Made by a program: the position numbers and the translations under genes
The notes under the pieces: model-generated
What the model saw: only the letters and a program-made list of their open reading frames with translations
What the model was told of the DNA's origin: nothing
Database searches by the model: none
Shown: positions 25,586 to 32,510 of the stretch, piece after piece
How positions within the stretch are numbered: the first letter of the stretch is position 1
Layout of the letters: each line of letters begins with the position of its first letter
DNA from: Caryophanales bacterium UBA6331
GTDB lineage: Bacteria; Bacillota_I; Bacilli_A; RF39; UBA660
DNA: 43,676 bases
NCBI GenBank assembly: GCA_002438065.1
Contig: DJSP01000086.1
Coordinates: 1 to 43,676, forward strand
Reading direction: 5' to 3'

Positions 25586-27205
25586 TTAATTTTTTTTGCG
25601 TATGTTATTTTGCAAAAATATTACATTTCCAGTTGAAATATTCAAAGAATAATCAGCATTTAAAATTTCATTATATTTTCTATTATGTGAAATACTAATT
25701 ATTGTTCCTGGATATGATTCTACAAGTTCATAAATTAAATCTAATGCTTCCTTATCTAAATGATTAGTAATTTCATCTAAAACAAGAACGTTTATTTTAT
25801 GAAAAGCAATTTTAACTAAGTTTACTCTTGTTCTTTGTCCAGGAGATAACATAAAATATTTTTTATCTTTACCATTGTAATTAAAACCAAAATTACTAAG
25901 TAAGGTAAAAACTAATGAGGATTCTACTTTATCTAAACCTGATGTTATATATTCGTACACACTAATATTTTTATTATCTATAATAGTATCTTGTGATATA
26001 TATCCTATTTTAACATCGTTGCCAATTATAACTTTTCCTTCAATAGGTTTAATTAAACCAAGTATTGTTTTAATAAATGTTGTTTTACCACTGCCATTCG
26101 GTCCTTTGATATTAATTTTACTTCCAAAATTTATGTTTAAGTTAATAGGAAGAGTTTGAAATGAATCATATCCACATATTAAGTTATCTATATAAATGTT
26201 CTTGTTTCCTTTTTCATTATCTAATAAGTCTAAGAAAAAATTAATTTTTTTTCTTTCTTGGAATGTTGGAATATCTATCTCTTCCAATGCTTTTGACAAC
26301 TTAGAGACTTCAGAAGAACGAGTTCTTTCTTTAGCAAAATTGTTAGCAATTTTATCATTGTCATTGTGTGCTTTAGAATATGTGCCTCGATTTGACCAAT
26401 CCTTAGCCTTCTGTAATCTAGCCTTAATTCTCTTTCGTTCTTCTATTGCACTTAAATAATTTAGTTTATTTTTCTGATATTCAAGATCTTTTTGTTTTAA
26501 ATAATCTTCATAACTTAAATTATATTCATTTAACATACCATCAGAAATTTCAAATATTTTATTAACAATATTATTCAAAAATGCTTCATCATGTGAAACT
26601 ATTATAATGGTTTTTTTTAGATTACGTAAATAATTTTCCAACCAGTTAATTGCTTCGATATCCAGATTATTCGTCGGTTCATCCAATAATAAAATATCTC
26701 CGTTACTAAGAAGCATAGTACACAATAAAACTTTAATTTTTTCTCCGCCAGAAAGAGTAAAAATTTTACTATCTAAACTTTTATTTAAATGTAAACCATT
26801 TATTATATTTTGCAAATTATTTTCAAATGAATAACCATCAAGTAGTAAAAATTTATTTAATATATCACTATATTCAATCATATTATTTTCTGTTAAATTA
26901 TTTTCAAGTTCATGAAGTCTGATTTCTAATTTTTCAATACCTGTTTGATTTTTTATATAAACTAATATTGAAAAATTGTCAAATTCATGAGATATTTCTT
27001 GTTTTAAATATGCGATGGTTTCATTTTCTAATTTAATTTTTCCAGAGTCTAATTGTAGTTCATTTGCTAGAACTTTAAGAAGAGTAGATTTACCACTTCC
27101 ATTTGACCCTACTAATCCAACTTTTTCACCTTGTGCTAAATGAAAACTTATATTTTTTAATAATTCATTGTTATTAAATTCAATTTTTAAATTACTTACC
27201 TGCAT
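25586..27205 (-). CDS. ABC-F family ATPase, probable self-protection protein of the RiPP operon
   Basis: The 539-residue protein has two ABC ATPase domains and no membrane segment, the ABC-F layout. Domain 1 (about 1-235): Walker A GSNGSGKST (36-44), signature LSGGEKIKV, Walker B ILLLDEPTNNLD. A linker of basic coiled helix (about 235-310, YLKQKDLEYQKNKLNYL) follows. Domain 2 (to the end): Walker A GPNGSGKTT, signature LSPGQRTRV (Pro for Gly, a variant), Walker B VLVLDEITNHLD. ABC-F proteins act on ribosomes; many displace ribosome-bound antibiotics. Its start overlaps the MccB-like gene by 14 bases behind AAGGAG, so it belongs to that operon and may give immunity. It lacks a transport domain, so it is not the exporter by itself. 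Confidence 0.9.
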   Translation of the reverse strand: MQVSNLKIEFNNNELLKNISFHLAQGEKVGLVGSNGSGKSTLLKVLANELQLDSGKIKLENETIAYLKQEISHEFDNFSILVYIKNQTGIEKLEIRLHELENNLTENNMIEYSDILNKFLLLDGYSFENNLQNIINGLHLNKSLDSKIFTLSGGEKIKVLLCTMLLSNGDILLLDEPTNNLDIEAINWLENYLRNLKKTIIIVSHDEAFLNNIVNKIFEISDGMLNEYNLSYEDYLKQKDLEYQKNKLNYLSAIEERKRIKARLQKAKDWSNRGTYSKAHNDNDKIANNFAKERTRSSEVSKLSKALEEIDIPTFQERKKINFFLDLLDNEKGNKNIYIDNLICGYDSFQTLPINLNINFGSKINIKGPNGSGKTTFIKTILGLIKPIEGKVIIGNDVKIGYISQDTIIDNKNISVYEYITSGLDKVESSLVFTLLSNFGFNYNGKDKKYFMLSPGQRTRVNLVKIAFHKINVLVLDEITNHLDKEALDLIYELVESYPGTIISISHNRKYNEILNADYSLNISTGNVIFLQNNIRKKN

Positions 27206-27862
27206 CTATTCCACACTCCTTACATTTAGAATTTTTTTTCCAATTTATAATTTCTGCTTGATATGTGAATAAATTAAACATTAAAGTCTTACCGACTAAA
27301 CTTGTTTCCTTATATTTAGCAAAATAATTAATAATTTCATTGCTCACTAAACTAGAGATTAATAAACATAGAGGTCCAAATGATGGTACTGGTTCAACAT
27401 TATTTAAAGGTACTTCAAAACTTTGTTTTTCAATACAACTCAAACATGCAGTTGTTTTAGGCACAACAAAAGGTCCAATCATAGCAACATATTCCGAAAA
27501 GCTGCAAAATAATACTGGCTTACCATTTTTAACACATAATTTATTTATTAATCTTCTTATTATTCTTTGAGGTTTATCAACCGTGCATAATACAAAATCT
27601 GCTAGTTTAATTTCATTTATAATATCCTCTTCCTTGATTATTTTTAAATTTTTACATTTAACCAGACTGTTTGTTAACTTTTCTTTCATTATTTCTGTCT
27701 TTAATTTTCCCAAATCATTACAATTATATGGAAATTGTCTTATTAAATTAGATTCATCAACGACATCATAATCAACTAAAGTAAAATTATTAAATCCAGC
27801 TCTTTCTAAAACTATTGCTACATTGGCTCCAATACCGCCTAATCCAAGAATTAAAATATTTT
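27192..27862 (-). CDS. MccB-like adenylyltransferase (ThiF/E1 fold), main part after the frame change
   Basis: This is the catalytic part of an MccB/ThiF-type enzyme that would activate the C terminus of a peptide with a nucleotide. In order: ILILGLGGIGANVA nucleotide loop, LVDYDVVDESNLIRQ (E1 Asp and Arg residues), GKLKTEIMKEKL (catalytic Lys region), CTVDKPQR, IGPFVVPKTTACLSC and a terminal KCKECG, giving two CxxC pairs for zinc. The block PSFGPLCLLISSLVSNEII then NYFAKYKETSL parallels MccB from memory. The frame has no start codon at its true N terminus. A TTG at 27713 is internal and would cut off the nucleotide loop. Its N-terminal half is in another frame, immediately upstream. The end overlaps the ABC-F gene by 14 bases. 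Confidence 0.85.
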
Positions 27863-28222
27863 TATATTTAAAATATTAATTAAATATTTTATATTCATCA
27901 TTAAATATACTGAAAACAAATTTTGTCTATTATATTTTGTATCATTAATCAATCTTTGATATTTTTCAAATTCTATAATGAATTTTTCACCTACTAAATA
28001 ATCTCTTGCCGATTTAATTTCCTTCTTGTTAATACCAGTTTCTTCATTAACCTTATTAATTAAATCATTTATAGATATTGGCTTTTGTATATTATTGAAA
28101 ATGCTTAAAATACCTTCATCGTCGTATTCAATTTCTTTTCCAGTATCAGTAAAATTTCCCATTCTGATAATTTTATTGATATTATCTATATAAAATGGTT
28201 TGTTTTTATTTATTATTAACAT
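27851..28222 (-). CDS. MccB-like adenylyltransferase, N-terminal RRE-like part before the frame change
   Basis: The frame encodes 123 residues from the ATG at 28220-28222, which has GGAGG 4 bases upstream; the longer start at 28252 runs into the upstream hairpin. Residues about 1-95 look like a small winged-helix peptide-binding domain (RRE) of the sort that opens MccB. The segment YNRQNLFSVY (about residue 100) corresponds to the Y-S-R-N segment of E1 enzymes just before the nucleotide loop. The frame then stops at 27851-27853. Shifting by -1 at the five-T run (27859-27863, A on the coding strand) joins it to the next frame. From that Tyr to GLGGIG the joined protein has 30 residues, the same as I count in E. 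coli MccB from memory. Joined length is about 343 residues against about 350. Confidence 0.75.
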   Translation of the reverse strand: MLIINKNKPFYIDNINKIIRMGNFTDTGKEIEYDDEGILSIFNNIQKPISINDLINKVNEETGINKKEIKSARDYLVGEKFIIEFEKYQRLINDTKYNRQNLFSVYLMMNIKYLINILNIKIF

Positions 28223-28232
28223 ATAACCTCCA

Positions 28233-28258
28233 AAAATAATAGAGTTCAACACGTTGAA
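28233..28258. terminator. Stem-loop between the precursor peptide gene and the MccB-like gene
   Basis: An 11-bp perfect stem (ATAGAGTTCAA with TTGAACTCTAT) with a 4-base loop. On the minus strand it is followed by TATTATTTTT, then the GGAGG of the next gene. It could be a leaky terminator or a stabiliser that sets a high ratio of peptide to enzyme mRNA. Confidence 0.6.
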
Positions 28259-28281
28259 CTCTATACTGTAATCAAAACCAA

Positions 28282-28347
28282 TTAACAGTTTTGATCAACG
28301 TGACAAGCAAATTTTACAACTCTTAGTTTTTTAACGCCAAATTTCAT
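28282..28347 (-). CDS. Candidate RiPP precursor peptide, 21 residues
   Basis: A short frame from the ATG at 28345-28347 to TAA encodes 21 residues that begin MKFGVKKLRVVKF and end ACHVDQNC. AAGGAGG, a perfect Shine-Dalgarno sequence, lies 9 bases upstream, and a consensus promoter lies about 57 bases upstream. The peptide has a basic N-terminal part (five Lys/Arg) and a C-terminal part with two Cys, one at the very end after Asn. It is directly upstream of an MccB-like enzyme on the same strand, which is where MccA precursors lie. MccA peptides end in Asn, and here Asn is next to last. It is far too short for ordinary gene finders. Confidence 0.75.
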   Translation of the reverse strand: MKFGVKKLRVVKFACHVDQNC

Positions 28348-28403
28348 AACAATTTTCCTCCTTCAATTGAAAGCACAATATAATGATTCGACTTCTAGCA
28401 ATT

Positions 28404-28431
28404 ATTATACATTTTTTTATATTTTTGTCAA
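28404..28431 (-). promoter_or_regulatory. Consensus sigma-A promoter of the RiPP operon
   Basis: On the minus strand TTGACA (28426-28431), a 16-bp spacer and TATAAT (28404-28409). Both hexamers match consensus exactly. Predicted initiation is near 28397, giving a leader of about 50 bases. Confidence 0.8.
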
Positions 28432-28884
28432 TTTATTTGGCAAGTTTGACCAATTATGTAATAATAATTTTTTAAATAAAAATATTTATGCTAATATGAC
28501 TTTAATGGGGTGAAAATATATAATGCAATTAAATCTTAACGAAAATATATAAAATGTTATTCTAAATATTTTAAAAAAGTGATTTTCCAAATACGTATAT
28601 GTATGTTATGAATTAAATATATTGCTTTTATGCGTAAAATAAAAGAAAAGTGAATACTATAAATTTTATTATATATGAAAAAAATATTTTAATTTAAAGA
28701 ATATAAAAGTTTTGGTTACTTGGTTAAGTGATATTAAAATCATAAAAAAATATGCATCTATTTATATATAAATTGATATTAAAATATTAAATTTTTAAAA
28801 TTAGTTAATCTATATCAAAAATTAACTAAAAACATAAATATTTATGTTAAAATATAATATATAATTAATGAAAGAGGAATATCC
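28432..28884. other. Intergenic AT-rich region without recognised genes
   Basis: This stretch, between the RiPP promoter and the lipid kinase gene, is very AT-rich. I see only low-complexity sequence and a possible TATAAT for the lipid kinase near 28854. A 9-codon frame at 28523 with a GGGGTG upstream is noted but not supported. Confidence 0.5.
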
Positions 28885-29814
28885 ATGAAAACATGCGTAT
28901 TAATTTATAACCCCAATAGTGGCCACGTATTTAAAACAAAATATCTAAAAGAATATAAAGATATTTTAATAAAGAATGGTTATAATCCTAAATTTATTGC
29001 TACATGTTATCAAGGTCACGCCAAAGAAATTATATCTCACCTAGAAAAAGTAGATTTAGTTATAAGCATGGGTGGAGATGGTACCTTTAACGAAATAATT
29101 TCAGGTAATTTAGAACGAAAAGAGCCATTAATTGTATCCCATATTCCTGTTGGAACTACCAATGACATAGGCGTCATGTTTGGCTATGGAAAAGATGTTA
29201 AAAATAATTTAAAACTTTTACTTAAAGGTTGCATCAAAGAAATGGATATTTGCCTAATAAATAATCAACCATTCGTCTATGTTGCCGGTTTTGGTAAATT
29301 TATGCAAGTTCCTTATCAAACACCTCGTAAATTAAAGAAAAAATATGGATACATTGCCTACCTAATTGAAGGAATAAAAGACTACTTTAGCCCTACCAAG
29401 TTATATAAAATAAAATATAACGTTAATGGTATATCTAAAACAGGATATTACTCATTTATATTAATATCTAATGCAAATCGAATCGCAGGAATAAATAACT
29501 TCTATCGCAATGTTAAACTAGATGATGACCAATTTGAAGTCTTACTATGCAACTTTAATCGCCGCATTGATTTAATTAAAACATTCTCATTATTAATGAC
29601 TATGGATGCATCTAAAGTATCAGGCGTAGAATTCTATAAAACCAATCATCTTGAATTAGAGTTTGAAGATTATCCTAAGCATGGATGGTGTATCGATGGA
29701 GAAAAATTAAAATATCGAACTCTAAAATATGACATTAAAAATATTAATCATATCAAAATCATGTTACCAACTAAAAATATAAATAAAATATTTGTAAATA
29801 AAAAAATTGATTAA
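28885..29814 (+). CDS. Diacylglycerol kinase-family lipid kinase (YegS/DagK type)
   Basis: The 309-residue protein has the family opening CVLIYNPNSGH, the nucleotide loop MGGDGTFNEIISG (about 61-73), the IPVGTTNDIG motif (about 92-101) and a C-terminal GWCIDGEKL. It would phosphorylate diacylglycerol or a related lipid at the inner membrane face. AAAGAGG lies before the ATG. It converges on yfhO and shares a terminator with it. Confidence 0.92.
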   Translation: MKTCVLIYNPNSGHVFKTKYLKEYKDILIKNGYNPKFIATCYQGHAKEIISHLEKVDLVISMGGDGTFNEIISGNLERKEPLIVSHIPVGTTNDIGVMFGYGKDVKNNLKLLLKGCIKEMDICLINNQPFVYVAGFGKFMQVPYQTPRKLKKKYGYIAYLIEGIKDYFSPTKLYKIKYNVNGISKTGYYSFILISNANRIAGINNFYRNVKLDDDQFEVLLCNFNRRIDLIKTFSLLMTMDASKVSGVEFYKTNHLELEFEDYPKHGWCIDGEKLKYRTLKYDIKNINHIKIMLPTKNINKIFVNKKID

Positions 29815-29833
29815 ACTACCTAATCAATTTTTT
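29801..29833. terminator. Bidirectional terminator inside both coding ends
   Basis: AAAAAATTGATTA and TAATCAATTTTTT form a perfect 13-bp stem with a 7-base loop, A-rich on one side and T-rich on the other. The stop codons of the two convergent genes (29812-29814 and 29816-29818) lie within it. Confidence 0.88.
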
Positions 29834-32365
29834 CTTTTTTAATATCACATATCCAATAATTATTGATAATGATCCAATAGATATTCCTATACCTGTTTTA
29901 AAATAAGGAATTTTATATTCTAATGTAATTTCATGTTCTCCTTCCGTAACATTAAATCCCAAAAGTGAATTACCAATTAGAAAAGTATCAGTTTTTATGC
30001 CATCAACATAAACATTCCATCCCTCATCATAAGGTATAGAAGTATATATTGTACCTTCCTTACCTGAAGTGGTACCATTAATTTTATCTTCTTCAAAATT
30101 ACTTAGTGCTACTTTATTATTACTAACTAATTTATTAACTTTATTTAATTTATTATTATCCACATAATAAATATAAGCATCACTATAAGCATCACTTTCT
30201 ATCTCATTACTATATGAAATATAAATTGTATCACAATTAGTAAAATGTATGATTTTATTCTCACTTACATTTTCCGAAACATTATAATCATAAGTAGTAT
30301 CGATATTAGAATTTTCACCCTCTCTAACATACAAAACATTATTAACAATTAAAGAATTAATTGAATTTCCAAAATAAATATACCCTTCATTTTTATTTAG
30401 TTTATACTTATGAACAATACCGTCATCAAATTTTACTATTGTATCATTAACAACTTTATTTTTAACTAAAACGTTATCAATTTCATACGCTTTTTTTACA
30501 AAATTATTTTGATTTTCAAATGGATCATCACTTAAAAATTCCCAATTAACTATATCCTTGTTAACTTTATACATTAAATCTGAATAATACTTAGATTTAT
30601 ATACATAATTATCATTAATTACATCAGTAAAAAATAAATCATAATTCATATTTTCACTCATATCTCCAATAATGTATTTTAAATTAAACATTATATTATA
30701 TATTGGTGTATTATCTCCAAATGAAAAACTATTAATTAAATTACCAGGCATTCCCAAATTGTATTCAAGTACAGCCAAATTTTCATATTCCATTGAACTA
30801 AAAGCCGTTATACCATAATAACCATACCACGAAGGGTCATTAAACGTTTTCATATCTTTTTTTTCAATTCTATAAAATAATTCCGCATCATTATCTTTAA
30901 TATAATCTAAATCGCTTTCTATAGTGTTATAATCAAAGTAAAAATTATTTAGATTCTGATCAATATTCCAACAACCGTTGATACTAATAATTGCTTCTAA
31001 ACAAACCGTTATAATACCAATAATAGGTATAAACTTACTTTTTTCATTAAAAAACTTATAAATAACATAAAGCAAAAACCATAAAATAACAATTATAAAA
31101 TTAAAGACAATAGTCGTATCTAAAATATTAAAACTTTTAATAAAATAAACAGAACCAGCAAATAGTAAAGTAAGAACAAAAATAATTATTACAATATATT
31201 CCTTAACTATAACTATCTTATGAATAGAATATGCACTAATAATTAAAAATATAAATGGATAAATAAATGAATATCTATAAGGTAAATCATTTGGTACATG
31301 AAAGGCATGCCATATAAAATCTAAAGGAGCCCAAAAGAAACTTAAAATCATTATTCCAAGCATCAAACTATAACCAATTTTAACTCTTATTTTAATATCT
31401 TTATTAAACAAAAATAATACAAATAAAGGTAGCACTATAATACTACTAGATATATTTGGAGCGTTTATAGCATCACTTTTAAATACTGTAGTTGTTACTC
31501 CACTTAAATGATTATAAATAAACTCTATCAATGTAAAACTATAATATTGACTACTTGGCCATACATCACTAGTTGCACTTATTCCAGATAATGATTTAAA
31601 CATTGGTATTAAAGCAACTGCACATAATCCCCCAGCAAGTAACGAACAAATGCCAAACTTTAAACACTTTTCTAAGTATATTTTTATTTTTAACTTATCT
31701 TTAACAACAAACAAATATATTAAAAAATAAATTAAACTAAATATACATAACATAAAGCCAATAAAATAATTACTAAATAGCATGCATGCTAAACTAAAAA
31801 TATAAAGACAATATTTATCCTCATCAACTAGTTTTTCAATTCCCATAACAACTATTGGAAGCAGTACCAAACCATCAAGCCACATGATATTCCAGTAATA
31901 AGCTGTAAAATAATTATTAAAAGCATAAATAATCGCAATTATTGAATGAATATAATTTTTCTTTTTAAATTTATAATTAAGAAATATATTCATAGCAACT
32001 GCTGATACAACTGCCTTAAGTCCAATTATAACAGAATATGATGCTAGTAAATTTTCTCTTTTTACAAAAAATAATATAATATTAAAGAAACTACTCATAT
32101 AATTAAAATAATTTCTAAAAAACGGAAGCCCCATCCCCATGTTAAAAGAATAGATAAAATTACTGCCGTTTTTAACTCTATCAAAGAACTCTCCCATCAT
32201 TGGACCATATTGATGATAAAAATCAACTGCTAGCATTGAATATTTTCCAAATGGAGCTACCTCATTAATTACATACAAGATAATTATAACGACAAGAGCA
32301 CATATAAATGTTAACAACAAATTTTTATAATTTTTCCATATGTTTTTAATACTTATTTTTTTCAT
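29816..32365 (-). CDS. YfhO family membrane protein
   Basis: The 849-residue protein has about 12-14 membrane segments, beginning with one at about 14-32 and followed by the YfhO signature region AVDFYHQYGPMMGEFFDRVKNG (split here by function, not by sequence). A large outer domain (about 480-815) contains PYDEGWNVYVDG, typical of the family, before a last span and a basic tail. Bacillus YfhO is a GT-C-fold membrane protein linked to lipoteichoic acid glycosylation. The substrate here is unknown. AGGAGG is seen before the start on the minus strand. Confidence 0.88.
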   Translation of the reverse strand: MKKISIKNIWKNYKNLLLTFICALVVIIILYVINEVAPFGKYSMLAVDFYHQYGPMMGEFFDRVKNGSNFIYSFNMGMGLPFFRNYFNYMSSFFNIILFFVKRENLLASYSVIIGLKAVVSAVAMNIFLNYKFKKKNYIHSIIAIIYAFNNYFTAYYWNIMWLDGLVLLPIVVMGIEKLVDEDKYCLYIFSLACMLFSNYFIGFMLCIFSLIYFLIYLFVVKDKLKIKIYLEKCLKFGICSLLAGGLCAVALIPMFKSLSGISATSDVWPSSQYYSFTLIEFIYNHLSGVTTTVFKSDAINAPNISSSIIVLPLFVLFLFNKDIKIRVKIGYSLMLGIMILSFFWAPLDFIWHAFHVPNDLPYRYSFIYPFIFLIISAYSIHKIVIVKEYIVIIIFVLTLLFAGSVYFIKSFNILDTTIVFNFIIVILWFLLYVIYKFFNEKSKFIPIIGIITVCLEAIISINGCWNIDQNLNNFYFDYNTIESDLDYIKDNDAELFYRIEKKDMKTFNDPSWYGYYGITAFSSMEYENLAVLEYNLGMPGNLINSFSFGDNTPIYNIMFNLKYIIGDMSENMNYDLFFTDVINDNYVYKSKYYSDLMYKVNKDIVNWEFLSDDPFENQNNFVKKAYEIDNVLVKNKVVNDTIVKFDDGIVHKYKLNKNEGYIYFGNSINSLIVNNVLYVREGENSNIDTTYDYNVSENVSENKIIHFTNCDTIYISYSNEIESDAYSDAYIYYVDNNKLNKVNKLVSNNKVALSNFEEDKINGTTSGKEGTIYTSIPYDEGWNVYVDGIKTDTFLIGNSLLGFNVTEGEHEITLEYKIPYFKTGIGISIGSLSIIIGYVILKKKKLIR

Positions 32366-32452
32366 AAAACCTCCTAAAAAAGTATAGCATAGAATAAGGA
32401 TAATATAAAAGCCTAAAATGTGTCCAATGTGTGCATAAACATGCGATTTTTC

Positions 32453-32482
32453 TTGACTTTTTACCCTATTTTGTAGTAGTAT
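32453..32482 (+). promoter_or_regulatory. Promoter of typA
   Basis: TTGACT (32453-32458), 18 bp, TAGTAT (32477-32482), 28 bp before the start codon. Confidence 0.5.
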
Positions 32483-32510
32483 GTACTATGTTTGGAAAGA
32501 GGGAAAGATT

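Noticed and set aside
27192..27713. MccB-like gene starting at the TTG at 27713
   Set aside because: That start would remove the GLGGIG nucleotide loop and the DYDVVDESN motif, which are present in the same frame upstream. The real protein continues across the frame change.
28523..28552. A 9-codon frame (MQLNLNENI) with GGGGTG upstream, divergent from the RiPP operon
   Set aside because: Very short, spacing of the site is long, and no enzyme gene lies on that strand. Chance is likely in this AT-rich stretch.
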